IMG/VR virus record: IMGVR_UViG_3300044998_000154
Coordinates: 1 to 22,191 of that record
DNA: 22,191 bases
Reading direction: 5' to 3' (one strand)
Source of the DNA: a virus
Shown here: piece after piece, positions 13,616-21,050 of the stretch
Numbering within the stretch: position 1 is the stretch's first letter
How the letters are laid out: each line of letters opens with the position of its first letter
Program-made: the position numbers and the translations under genes
The notes under the pieces: generated by a model
The model's input: the letters and a program-made list of their open reading frames with translations, nothing else
Told to the model about the DNA's origin: nothing
Databases searched by the model: none

Positions 13616-15618
13616 CGGGCCTTCGCCGCCATGTCCCGGAGTGATAACGGCTGCTTCTTCTTCGCCTCGCGCTGCTGCTGAAACGTCACAGCTTCGCCAG
13701 CACATAACGCCGCATACGTCGCATCCAGCCAGTGATTGTTGCGGTCAACACGCTCCCACACAATCACCACGCCCCGACCTTCAATATACTTCTCGACCTG
13801 CTTCTCTGCCGTGAGATGTCGGCAGAACTCGGCATGCTCCGAATAACTGGCGGCCTGATACAGAGTCACCGCCAACGCAGATTCTGGTGGCATCCCCACC
13901 CGCTGATGCAGTTCGCTTTTCCAGTGATCGGAATTGATGTGCACCAGCATCACGCCCGGAACCACCTTACCATTCCGCTTGACCTTCGCCACATGGAAAT
14001 TGCTCCCGACATACAGCATCCCGTCCCGCTTCGTGTCCGGCGTCTTGTACCGAGTCATCCCCCGCTGGCCGTCCGCATAACCCTTCGTCGGTCGATACAT
14101 CTCCGCACCCAGATCCCGACCCAACGCACTGTTCAGTTTGCCGCAGAATTCATAGATCGCGTCTGTATGCTCATGGTATCCGGAGTCAACCCACACCTGC
14201 GCTGGCTTGATGTTCCGCCCGTCCGCCGTGTTCCACCCCTGCCCGTAGTACGCCGCCAGTTCAGTCATCGCCTGCATCAATCCACGATAGACGCCCAGCT
14301 TGTCACTCTGCACCGGATGCTTGCCGTACTCGATGACCCGCACGCCGCTTTCGCAGACAGCCAACGCCGTCCAATGCAGCATCCGCTTGCCCGTGTCCAC
14401 GCCGATCACCAGTGATTGCACATCGTCCGGAACAACCCCCTTTTTCCAGCTGCTCACTCGCTGCTCAATCTCCCCAGCATCAAGCGGAGTCATCTCCACT
14501 TCCGGCGGATCATACGGCAACGCCCAAAGGAATTGCCGCATCTTCCGCTCTGCATTCTCCCGATCCCTCGCACGATGAGCCTGCCATTCCTCGGCACCCA
14601 GATCGGCAATCGTCGTGAATGGATTGTCAATCGCTGACCACCGCAAGCCACATGTTTGCGTCTCCGGATAGTCCCCGACCAACTCACCAGCCGGAGTCAC
14701 GGATTGACCCTGATGAGCAATCACAATCCTCTGCCAGCCCGACCGCCGATCCTCCTCGCTCCATCTCGCCTCGCACGCTGGACAGACCACATACGATTCC
14801 CTCGCCGCCTGCTCACTCGTCTGTGCATCCTCCCAGCCCCGCACATGCTCACGCTCAGGAGTCACATACGCCCCGCAATACGGACACGGACGCAGCAGAC
14901 GACCATTGCTGCCACCCGTCACCTCCTGCCAGATCCGGCCACGCTCGATCGACGCCGTACACTCCAGATAGACCCGCTTGCCAACCCGACCGAATGCACC
15001 TGCCCGCGCCTCAAGCTGCTCGATTTTGTCCGATTCCCGACTGCGCGAACCGGACTCATCCATTCCGTCAACTTCGGTAATCGCCACAACCCGCGTCGTG
15101 TAACCAGATCGCGTCTTGTCACCGCCGCCACTCGTCATGAATCGCAACGTTGCCCCGTTCCGAAACGTGATCGCCCGCTTCACCTGACCGCCACGCGAAC
15201 CCTCACCGCTGACCGGCAACAGATCCCGATAATCGCTCGCCTCGATCACCGGCAGGAAATCCTCCGACCACTTGTCGTTCGCCATGTCCATCGACGGCAA
15301 ACCCACTACCACGGTCTCTTTCAACTCAAACAGGTGGTACAAGACAGGCAGCACATAACACATCAACGTCTTGCCGTTCTGCGTAGGGCCCACCACCGCG
15401 AATCGAGACCAACGCCCGCTGTCAATCTCGCGATAGAACGCACCCGAGAACGGATGCCGATGATGTCGATACCGCTGCCCCTGCCACGGTCCATTCGGCA
15501 ACCGGATCACAGCCTCTGCCCAATCGTGAATCGTCCGTACGACCGGAGCCCTAGACAGCTCCAGACACCAGCCCAGAGACTCAATCAGGCTCGCGACAGG
15601 CAATTCAGCTACCTGCAT
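13612..15618 (-). CDS. Terminase large subunit, GpA family
   Basis: This 668-aa packaging motor and nuclease starts at the ATG at 15618, with GAGGAG eight bases upstream. The ATPase has a P-loop VGPTQNGKT (76-84) and a Walker B-like strand VVAITEVDGMDE (177-188), where Thr stands in place of the usual Asp before Glu182. Two CxxC pairs (C245/C248 and C279/C282) form a zinc finger typical of GpA proteins. The RNase H-type nuclease has Asp candidates at VIGVDTG (D408), VWVDSG (D478) and HWLDATYAAL (D632). Length is close to lambda gpA (641 aa). It overlaps the small subunit gene by 14 bases. GpA-type enzymes usually cut cos sites, which suggests cohesive ends. Confidence 0.93.
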   Translation of the reverse strand: MQVAELPVASLIESLGWCLELSRAPVVRTIHDWAEAVIRLPNGPWQGQRYRHHRHPFSGAFYREIDSGRWSRFAVVGPTQNGKTLMCYVLPVLYHLFELKETVVVGLPSMDMANDKWSEDFLPVIEASDYRDLLPVSGEGSRGGQVKRAITFRNGATLRFMTSGGGDKTRSGYTTRVVAITEVDGMDESGSRSRESDKIEQLEARAGAFGRVGKRVYLECTASIERGRIWQEVTGGSNGRLLRPCPYCGAYVTPEREHVRGWEDAQTSEQAARESYVVCPACEARWSEEDRRSGWQRIVIAHQGQSVTPAGELVGDYPETQTCGLRWSAIDNPFTTIADLGAEEWQAHRARDRENAERKMRQFLWALPYDPPEVEMTPLDAGEIEQRVSSWKKGVVPDDVQSLVIGVDTGKRMLHWTALAVCESGVRVIEYGKHPVQSDKLGVYRGLMQAMTELAAYYGQGWNTADGRNIKPAQVWVDSGYHEHTDAIYEFCGKLNSALGRDLGAEMYRPTKGYADGQRGMTRYKTPDTKRDGMLYVGSNFHVAKVKRNGKVVPGVMLVHINSDHWKSELHQRVGMPPESALAVTLYQAASYSEHAEFCRHLTAEKQVEKYIEGRGVVIVWERVDRNNHWLDATYAALCAGEAVTFQQQREAKKKQPLSLRDMAAKAR

Positions 15619-16165
15619 TGTCCATGCTCCTCACGATCGATGCGCACTCATCCAGAGCGTCGTTGATCTCCCGATGTGCCTCGACGCCGAACCGCCTGCC
15701 AATCGACTCACCCAGCTTGCGAATCACACCAGCCCACATCGACAACACGTCCCGGCACTTGCTCTTGTCGATCAGGTTCCCTCGCCGTTCCTCCAAGTCC
15801 AGTTCGGCATGCTGCGCCTTCGCCAGACGGTATCGCTCCAACGCCGGAGACTCGCCCTCGCCCAGCAACGGATCGTCAGACGCCTGAATCCGCGAAGAAC
15901 CCGGGCCCTCTGTCCGCAACCACTGCGCGATCTTGTCTAGCCGATACGCCTTCGGTGCGCCCGGCATGTTTTTCCGAGTCCACGATTTCACGGTATCAAT
16001 CGAGACACCGAAGAACTCCGCAACCTCCAACTGGCTGTCAGCCGTCCACACAATCCGCGTGTCACACTGCGAATCCAGATCCTTCAACTGAAGCCGCAAC
16101 GCCCGGGCACGCTTCACGAACTCCGGCTGGCTGGCGTTAACCGCTTTGCGACCACGATTCGCCAC
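15605..16165 (-). CDS. Terminase small subunit, Nu1-like
   Basis: This 186-aa DNA-recognition subunit of the terminase would bind the packaging site and recruit the large subunit. A winged-helix-type HTH is visible at about 44-66 (SQLEVAEFFGVSIDTVKSWTRKN), followed by APKAYRLDKIAQWLR as in Nu1-like and excisionase-like folds. The C-terminal half is helical (ERYRLAKAQHAELDLEERRG, then a segment ending IRKLGESIGRRFG). The latter is typical of these proteins and probably oligomerises or meets the large subunit. The start is a GTG at 16165. An in-frame stop lies seven codons upstream and no ATG is available. That GTG lies inside a CACGTG palindrome, and the Shine-Dalgarno is weak. Confidence 0.88.
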   Translation of the reverse strand: MANRGRKAVNASQPEFVKRARALRLQLKDLDSQCDTRIVWTADSQLEVAEFFGVSIDTVKSWTRKNMPGAPKAYRLDKIAQWLRTEGPGSSRIQASDDPLLGEGESPALERYRLAKAQHAELDLEERRGNLIDKSKCRDVLSMWAGVIRKLGESIGRRFGVEAHREINDALDECASIVRSMDNAGS

Positions 16166-16197
16166 GTGTAATGAATCCAGTTCGGGTTACTCACGTG
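16163..16197. promoter_or_regulatory. Paired CACGTG palindromes at the terminase small-subunit start
   Basis: CACGTG occurs at 16163-16168, over the GTG start codon, and at 16192-16197, 29 bases apart centre to centre (about three helical turns). Flanks are partly mirrored (CACGTGTAAT and GTTACTCACGTG). This spacing suits a dimeric DNA-binding protein on one face of the helix. It could be an operator for the packaging operon or part of the terminase recognition site. Chance occurrence of two 6-mers is not excluded. Confidence 0.35.
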
Positions 16198-16305
16198 CAA
16201 AAAATCTGAAGTGGGGAACGGGAAACCTGCGCTGTTTAGCCAAGGAAGGACCCAAACCGGGGGGGTGTCGTCTCTGCGCCCGGACCCGGATTTCCCCCGC
16301 ATCCG
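16166..16305. other. Longest non-coding gap, upstream of terminase genes
   Basis: These 140 bases separate the fibre-like gene from the terminase small subunit. They hold two CACGTG sites near one end, a run of seven G (plus strand, about 16259-16265), a T6 run on the minus strand, and two copies of GGGTCC. I see no convincing sigma70 promoter and no intrinsic terminator. Short ORFs across it on either strand look non-coding. A promoter for the head operon and/or the cos/packaging site would be expected here by analogy with lambda. Confidence 0.5.
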
Positions 16306-17550
16306 TCATGGTGCCCCGACGATCGATGTCACCGTCGCCACGTCCGCATCAGGGATCATCACACGCGCCCATTCAGCAGCCTGACCACGCTTGATCTCGT
16401 ATGTCGCACGTCTGACAACCTCTCCTGACGCAACGCCATCATTACCGCTGACCCACGTCTGCTTCGCTCCCAGATAGGCCGTGTTCGTGCTCCCAGCCGG
16501 AACCGAAACCAACCGCACATCAATTGCCACGTCCCCCTGCACCTGACCTGCACCGTCCACGCACAGCACCTGCAACACTGACAGATCTGGAGACGATGGA
16601 GCAGGCACAGCAACCAGCTGAAGACTGATCACCAATGTGTCATCTCCACTGACGACAACCTGACCCGTGCTCCCCGCGTACCCAGCAGCAGTGACCGCAT
16701 AGCTCCACGTTGCCGCATTGACCGCGAACACTGCATCACCGGCATCGTTCGTCTGCAACGTGCCAGTCTCCCCAGTGCGATAGACCCGCACGGTAGCATT
16801 CTCAATCGGCTCGCTGTCTCCATTGTCCTGCACGGCCACTGTCAGAGCGTATGGACCTGTCAGACCCCCTCCACCTCCGCCGCCCTCACAATCCAACGCG
16901 GCCTGCAACGTCTCCTGCAGCACCTTGCCAACTGATCCAGCATCGTCATGATTACCGGCCAGCACCCGATCCAGAATTGCGTCTCTCGTATCCGTGGCAA
17001 TCTCATTGACGCTCGCAGTGGAAACCGTCGCCTCATCCACAGTCTCGACGCGGCTAACGTACCCGTCGCCAGTGATGCCCAGATCCCGGAAGTTCGTCGG
17101 TCCCTCATCAATCACCTTGTCCGCAATCAACTGCACAGCGTCCGGCCAGTCGCCCTCCTCGTTGCTGATATCATTCGCAATCTGCTGACTGATCTTCGCA
17201 GGCACACCCAGTTCAAACGCTCCAACCCACGCTGCCACAGACTCCGAATCAACCGTGATCGACGCCGGATAGAATGCCACATGATAGACCCCAGCAGGCT
17301 CCCAGAATCCACTGTCGCCAGCGCTGTTGCCCGTGTCGATTGACAGGATGTGCAAACCGACCAAGTTGTCAAATGGTGATGAGACGCTGATGCCGTTCGT
17401 CGTCGTCTTCTCAGTCGTGCTCCCGTTTTTGTAGATCCGGAAATCACCAGCAGTGATCGCACTCGACGGATTCACGCGACCACCCGTTTTCGCGGACGTC
17501 GAGAACTCAAGTCGGACCACATCACCCAGCACCGGAAACATTGGGATCAT
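16306..17550 (-). CDS. Modular fibre-like virion protein with carboxypeptidase-regulatory-like domains
   Basis: This 414-aa protein starts at the ATG at 17550, with GAAGGTGAGG upstream. Residues 1-114 form a beta domain (LEFSTSAKTGG ... DFRIYKNGSTTEKTTTNGISV ... HILSIDTG ... GVYHVAFY). I recall this unit at the start of many phage structural/fibre proteins. Residues about 115-221 are helical/stalk-like and include ILDRVLAGNHDDAGSVGKVLQ. Seven glycines (223-229) lead to a carboxypeptidase-regulatory-like domain at about 232-315 (PIENATVRVYRTGETGTLQTNDAG ... AAGYAG). A second related beta domain follows at about 322-414. The layout suggests a trimeric fibre or head/tail appendage that binds surface ligands. 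It lies upstream of the terminase, away from the tail genes. Confidence 0.7.
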   Translation of the reverse strand: MIPMFPVLGDVVRLEFSTSAKTGGRVNPSSAITAGDFRIYKNGSTTEKTTTNGISVSSPFDNLVGLHILSIDTGNSAGDSGFWEPAGVYHVAFYPASITVDSESVAAWVGAFELGVPAKISQQIANDISNEEGDWPDAVQLIADKVIDEGPTNFRDLGITGDGYVSRVETVDEATVSTASVNEIATDTRDAILDRVLAGNHDDAGSVGKVLQETLQAALDCEGGGGGGGLTGPYALTVAVQDNGDSEPIENATVRVYRTGETGTLQTNDAGDAVFAVNAATWSYAVTAAGYAGSTGQVVVSGDDTLVISLQLVAVPAPSSPDLSVLQVLCVDGAGQVQGDVAIDVRLVSVPAGSTNTAYLGAKQTWVSGNDGVASGEVVRRATYEIKRGQAAEWARVMIPDADVATVTSIVGAP

Positions 17551-17557
17551 TGCTGCC

Positions 17558-18277
17558 TCACCTTCCCCTCACCAGACCTGAGACCTGATTCACCAGACCC
17601 CGATTGATACCCGCACGCACCGACGCATCAGACGCCTCAATCAACTCAATACACACTGCTCCACACTGCCGGGCCGCTGCCGCAGTAAACGTGATCTCCG
17701 GACGCTCATCAGTCAGATTGCTGGGTGCGATCCGGTACTGATGCAGAGTTCCACCTCCATTTGTGTATGAGGCCGCTGACCGTGCCAGCGTGTAATTTGC
17801 GCCCGGAGTGACTGTTGTGACGGACGCGCTGAGCGTGTAGGACGCCAATATCAGCGAGCCGCTCAGTGGGCTGAATCCACTTGAGGGCGCGGCATAAAAA
17901 GTGCCCGGAGAAGACGTGCTGCCAGTCGCAAGAGCCCCTGTGTGCCGCACTGGATCAACAGCGACGCCGCGCCACTCCGACACTTGGCCAAACAACACCA
18001 TGTCTCCCGATGTGGTAATCGTCACCGTCACGTTTCCGCCCGGATGATTCGGATAGACTGCGATTCCCGCATAGCGATTTGACGCGCCGACTTGAATGTG
18101 GAGCGTTGGCCATGCTCCGGCAACGTCGTCGGAAACCGAGTGCGTCATCGCTACTCCGCGATTGTTCGAGAACTGCACGACAAGGCACGCTCCCGCAGCC
18201 ACGCCGTGAATGGTCGCACTAATTGACGAGACAATATTCGCGGTGATATTTGCTGTTGCATGTCGCGTAATCGCCAC
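17558..18277 (-). CDS. Beta-rich adhesin-like structural protein, function unknown
   Basis: This is a 239-aa protein from the GTG at 18277, which shares a base with the TAG of the upstream gene and has GGGAG about eight bases upstream. A GTG at 18292 would add five residues. The chain is rich in Thr/Ser/Gly/Ala with alternating strand patterns: TIHGVAAGACLVVQFS, then GGNVTVTITTSGDMVLFGQVSEWRGV, then LSGSLILASYTLSASV and ECIEL-like ends (GAVCIELIEAS). The V-T-V-T ... V-S-E-W-x-G-V pattern is seen in small beta-sandwich domains of phage tail or particle-surface proteins. No signal peptide or catalytic site is seen. It is adjacent to the fibre-like gene and probably assembles with it, but this is inference. 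Confidence 0.6.
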   Translation of the reverse strand: MAITRHATANITANIVSSISATIHGVAAGACLVVQFSNNRGVAMTHSVSDDVAGAWPTLHIQVGASNRYAGIAVYPNHPGGNVTVTITTSGDMVLFGQVSEWRGVAVDPVRHTGALATGSTSSPGTFYAAPSSGFSPLSGSLILASYTLSASVTTVTPGANYTLARSAASYTNGGGTLHQYRIAPSNLTDERPEITFTAAAARQCGAVCIELIEASDASVRAGINRGLVNQVSGLVRGR

Positions 18278-18864
18278 TATTCCGACTCCCACACAGCCTT
18301 GGCCGTTGCAATAATCTCATCTGGGCTTGCACCAGTACGCTTGGCCGCAGCTGCATCCTCAAACGCCCGTGCGTTGATGTCCCGGACCCGCTCCAAGGCC
18401 GCATCCGCCAGAATAGCCGCCTTCGCTGCCGAGACCTGATCCGCAGTCACTCCCTGCGGCCACAGCAGACCGTCAGCCAGCAAATAAAACGCACCGACCT
18501 GCTGCTCTGTCACCACCCCCATCTGCAACAGACCAGAGACCACAGCCGCCACCTGACCAGCCGTCTCGATCCGGTCCGTCAACACATACCGAGACCCGCG
18601 ATGGTACACATGCTGCAACAGACTCCGGACACCCTCGGCAATCAGAACCGGAGTCTGCGGATTGATGACCAGATCCGGCAATGCACCCGTCAATTGCACC
18701 TGCAGGCCAACGAACGTCGAATCGGCCAGACCCTGCTCCCGAAGCCACCACGCCAATGTCGAGCACTCCATCGGACTCCGCGTCAATGGAGACAGCATTG
18801 AAGCCACCTCCTCGTCCGGAACATCCATCAGGCCGTGCTCGATAATCGCCCGCTGCACTGTCAT
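18277..18864 (-). CDS. Hypothetical helical protein upstream of fibre genes
   Basis: This is a 195-aa protein whose ATG overlaps the upstream gene's stop (ATGA at 18861-18864). I do not recognise a family. The middle is helical with turn-rich links (TDRIETAGQVAAVVSGLLQMGVVTEQQVGAFYLL). A related short motif, helix then G-V-(V/L)-T-x-(E/Q)-x-V, occurs in many phage proteins of unknown role. The C-terminus (AAKAAILADAALERVRDINARAFEDAAAAKR) is strongly helical and may be a coiled coil. It has no TM segment. It sits between membrane proteins and structural genes, so it may be a fibre-assembly factor or a fibre component. That is a guess from position. Confidence 0.6.
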   Translation of the reverse strand: MTVQRAIIEHGLMDVPDEEVASMLSPLTRSPMECSTLAWWLREQGLADSTFVGLQVQLTGALPDLVINPQTPVLIAEGVRSLLQHVYHRGSRYVLTDRIETAGQVAAVVSGLLQMGVVTEQQVGAFYLLADGLLWPQGVTADQVSAAKAAILADAALERVRDINARAFEDAAAAKRTGASPDEIIATAKAVWESE

Positions 18865-19133
18865 GGCAAGTCCTCTGGTTCGCGTAATCTCTGCTCTCTG
18901 GCTGCAACCGTTTCGCCCAGAACGCAGATATCCAGTTTTTCTTCGATCTCACGCAACCGCCGATCAACAGCATGCCGATCATCACGCATCTGCTGCAAGA
19001 TCGCATGCACGTCGAACCGAGAGACGGTCAGACAAACAGCTGTCACCATCATCGCGACCGTAGCCATGCACAACGCCACGTCTGCCACCGTCGCGGGCCT
19101 ACTACTGCCGCTCTGCAATCCGATGAAGTTCAT
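18861..19133 (-). CDS. Small membrane protein with coiled coil (possible lysis/spanin-like)
   Basis: This is a 90-aa protein from the ATG at 19133, preceded by a perfect AGGAGG seven bases upstream, which decides the start. The frame is open upstream, but those residues look non-coding. Residues about 16-38 form one TM segment (VADVALCMATVAMMVTAVCLTV). A charged helical stretch follows (ILQQMRDDRHAVDRRLREIEEKL, about 45-67) and looks like a coiled coil. One-TM-plus-coiled-coil proteins in phages include i-spanins and accessory holins. The gene overlaps the similar 108-aa gene upstream by 32 bases, as nested lysis genes often do. No direct sequence evidence fixes the function. Confidence 0.65.
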   Translation of the reverse strand: MNFIGLQSGSSRPATVADVALCMATVAMMVTAVCLTVSRFDVHAILQQMRDDRHAVDRRLREIEEKLDICVLGETVAAREQRLREPEDLP

Positions 19134-19428
19134 TCCGGACCTCCTGCAGAGTGTTGGCCATGATAGTGTTGCTCTTGATGATCTCGTCCCCGATCCGCTT
19201 GTTACCTTCCCTGATCTCACCGCCGATCGTGTTGACAGTATCGCTCAGTGACTTCCGGAAATCCTCCCTCTCCTTCGCTGCCGCCTGCATGATCTCCCGC
19301 CGCTCCGCATGTGCAGAGTCCAGCAGCTTCGGGATACCGTGCACGATCAGCCAGCCGAATAGACCAGTACAGATCGCGTAGGCTCCCACCTGAAAATACG
19401 GCAGCAATTGCTCAAATGCCGCGTCCAT
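19102..19428 (-). CDS. Small membrane protein with long coiled coil (possible lysis-region protein)
   Basis: This is a 108-aa protein from the ATG at 19428, with AGGGGG six bases upstream. A GTG at 19485 would add 19 residues of unlikely composition. A TM segment at about 13-31 (QVGAYAICTGLFGWLIVHG) is followed by an almost uninterrupted charged helix from about 38 to 108 (AHAERREIMQAAAKEREDF ... EVRNELHRIAERQ). The helix is predicted to be a coiled coil with the N-terminus outside or in the membrane. It is reminiscent of holin-like or spanin-like proteins, or of haemolysin XhlA-type proteins. The gene overlaps the 90-aa membrane protein gene, and the two probably act together. Confidence 0.65.
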   Translation of the reverse strand: MDAAFEQLLPYFQVGAYAICTGLFGWLIVHGIPKLLDSAHAERREIMQAAAKEREDFRKSLSDTVNTIGGEIREGNKRIGDEIIKSNTIMANTLQEVRNELHRIAERQ

Positions 19429-19434
19429 AAGTAG

Positions 19435-19446
19435 CCCCCTGTTGTT
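19435..19446 (-). promoter_or_regulatory. Ribosome binding site with AACAACAGGGGG context
   Basis: On the minus strand AACAACAGGGGG precedes the ATG at 19428 with a six-base gap and decides that start over the upstream GTG. The same CAACA-plus-G5 context precedes the starts at 8675 and 21115. G in place of A in the Shine-Dalgarno core still pairs by wobble with the 16S tail. Confidence 0.5.
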
Positions 19447-19507
19447 GATTGCCAGCACCTTGCCGCAATCGTACCACGGGGCCACTCAGTCGTGAATACC
19501 GCTGCCG

Positions 19508-19894
19508 TCAACTCCGCGAATACAACGCCACTGGTGCAGGCTTCTGAGGCTCAGCAAACCGCTGCAATCCCTCCCGCTTCAATGGTGGCTGATCCGGCGG
19601 CATAAACCACCGGTCAACGTCCACTGTCAGCAGCACGTCACTGAATCCGTTGCCGAACAGATGCACGTTGTATTGCGGATGCAGATCCCCGCTGTGCTGC
19701 ACGTCGCATTGCAAATAAGGCTCTGTCGCCAGAATATCCTTGCTCCACTGATGCGACGCCAACGCCTTGGCTGCTGCGTAATCCGACGCAGTCACAGGCA
19801 GCAACCGCAACTTCAGCACGCCATTTTTTCGCATCGCTGCAACAGCCTCTGCATTGCACTCGATCAATGCAATCTCAATTCTCAGTTTTGCCAT
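19508..19894 (-). CDS. Hypothetical protein
   Basis: This is a 128-aa protein from the ATG at 19894, four bases after the upstream gene's stop. I recognise no family. The N-terminal half is alpha/beta (KLRIEIALIECNAEAVAAMRKNGVLKLRLLPV, then a helix ASDYAAAKALASHQW). The centre is strand-rich (YNVHLFGNGFSDVLLTVDVDRWF), and the C-terminus is Pro-rich and probably flexible (MPPDQPPLKREG ... PQKPAPVALYSRS). It has no TM segment or signal peptide, although genes on both sides encode membrane proteins. Seventy-nine bases without a clear gene separate it from the next start at 19428. Confidence 0.6.
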   Translation of the reverse strand: MAKLRIEIALIECNAEAVAAMRKNGVLKLRLLPVTASDYAAAKALASHQWSKDILATEPYLQCDVQHSGDLHPQYNVHLFGNGFSDVLLTVDVDRWFMPPDQPPLKREGLQRFAEPQKPAPVALYSRS

Positions 19895-19897
19895 GTG

Positions 19898-20152
19898 TCA
19901 CATCCTGAAATTGGTGAAATGTGTGGCCAGCATCCCGGCCATAAACGCCAGACTCGTCACGATCCCCGTAATCAACACCGTCCCGACATCGTCCACGCCG
20001 CCCATCTCGCCGAGGTGATGCGACAACGTATGATCCGCTCCCAACGCCAGCCAGACCCCAGCATCAAACAGGCCGATGATCGCCAGCAGACTCGACAAAG
20101 CCAGTAGCATCACCCCGAACACAAACCGCGTACCGTTCCGATTGCTGCTCAT
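19898..20152 (-). CDS. Two-TM small membrane protein (holin candidate)
   Basis: This is an 84-aa protein from the ATG at 20152, one base after the upstream gene's TGA (TGATATG), with GTGGGGGT close upstream. A GTG at 20164 would add four residues. TM1 at about 10-37 (FVFGVMLLALSSLLAIIGLFDAGVWLALG) and TM2 at about 57-76 (GTVLITGIVTSLAFMAGMLA) flank a His/Asp-containing loop (DHTLSHHLGEMGGVDD). Size and topology fit a class II holin, which would form lesions in the inner membrane. Many phage membrane proteins of other function look alike, and no endolysin is seen nearby. Confidence 0.6.
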   Translation of the reverse strand: MSSNRNGTRFVFGVMLLALSSLLAIIGLFDAGVWLALGADHTLSHHLGEMGGVDDVGTVLITGIVTSLAFMAGMLATHFTNFRM

Positions 20153-20153
20153 A

Positions 20154-21050
20154 TCAACCCCCACGCCGCCGGATAAACCAGTCCCGAATCCACTCGCTCA
20201 GAAACGTGCACAGAATCAGATAGCCTATCGCACTGATCGCACCCGTCCGCACAAGATGCGTTCTCGCGCCGTCCTCAGTCGGCTGCACACCCGACCGCTC
20301 ACACTCCTCGTAATAGACCTGCAGCGACTCCTCGACACGCACCCGCTGCCGCGACTTATCCTCATAGTATCCGGCAAGGAAGTTGATAATTGGATCCTCG
20401 CTCACCGACGTCTCCCGCTGCCATGTGATCCGAGGAGAAACCCACCCCGCAGCCAGACCGCTCAACTGAGGAAATGCGGCGTCCTCAAACACCTCGAACC
20501 CGTGCAGCGTCACCGTCATCAGCCGCTGAAATGGACGTGCCCACCACGGCGCCCGATACCGAAACTGCACCGGCTCCGCAAACCGAATCACCGCCGCACC
20601 GTCATTCGTTTCTGTCGAGATCCCAGACAGGCCGCTGGACCGCATTTGCCATTGCTCCTGACCCGGAATCGATACCCACTCGCCAGACATCATCGGTACG
20701 CCCGCAACGCTCCACGGCCATTCGTACCGCATCTGCTGGCCGTTCAACTCCAGCGTCAACACAATGGACTGCGCATCCGCCGTCACCTGCACCCGCGTGA
20801 TCCGGATGATACCGCTGATCAGAATCGAGCCGAACCGCGCATACTCGATCAGGTACGGCACCACGTCCGCCAACTGTGGCACATTATGGCGCGGCTGCCA
20901 TGCCGACGCCGATTGAGGGACCGATGCCGAAACCAGCCGAGTCACTAGCCGCGCCCCGTCCACATTGCCGATTGATGTTCTAGTCATGTTTGCTACTCGT
21001 AAAAGACTTGATCCGTATTGACGCAACAACTGCCGACGATGCTCGCTCAC
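20154..21050 (-). CDS. Hypothetical tail-anchored protein with C-terminal TM segment
   Basis: This is a 298-aa protein. The GTG at 21050 is preferred because it overlaps the stop of the 22-codon mini-ORF (GTGA at 21047-21050). The ATG at 20987 (277 aa) is the alternative; it leaves a 60-base gap and has a weak ribosome binding site. Residues about 60-210 look beta-rich with many Trp/Tyr/Phe (VLTLELNGQQMRYEWPWSV ... FRYRAPWWARPFQRLMTVTL). A helix-rich charged stretch follows (GYYEDKSRQRVRVEESLQVYYEECERSG). The C-terminus has one TM helix at about 268-288 and a basic tail (RDWFIRRRGG), implying a cytoplasmic body anchored to the membrane. I recognise no family. Confidence 0.6.
   Translation of the reverse strand: MSEHRRQLLRQYGSSLLRVANMTRTSIGNVDGARLVTRLVSASVPQSASAWQPRHNVPQLADVVPYLIEYARFGSILISGIIRITRVQVTADAQSIVLTLELNGQQMRYEWPWSVAGVPMMSGEWVSIPGQEQWQMRSSGLSGISTETNDGAAVIRFAEPVQFRYRAPWWARPFQRLMTVTLHGFEVFEDAAFPQLSGLAAGWVSPRITWQRETSVSEDPIINFLAGYYEDKSRQRVRVEESLQVYYEECERSGVQPTEDGARTHLVRTGAISAIGYLILCTFLSEWIRDWFIRRRGG

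Noticed and set aside
13616-13705. Upstream extension of the zinc-ribbon ORF
   Set aside because: It lies wholly within the terminase C-terminal coding sequence in another frame. The ATGA junction at 13612-13615 gives a better start.
14656-15666. 336-codon plus-strand ORF opposite the large terminase gene
   Set aside because: It is antisense to clear terminase motifs and its Arg/His/Pro/Leu-rich composition is typical of a reverse-frame shadow in GC-rich DNA.
16114-16302. 62-codon minus-strand ORF across the gap upstream of the small terminase
   Set aside because: It overlaps the small terminase out of frame by 52 bases and its composition is unconvincing. No homology was recognised.
16146-16394. 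82-codon plus-strand ORF across the same gap
   Set aside because: It is antisense to two genes at its ends, rich in Arg/Pro/Ser, and would be the only plus-strand gene in the window.
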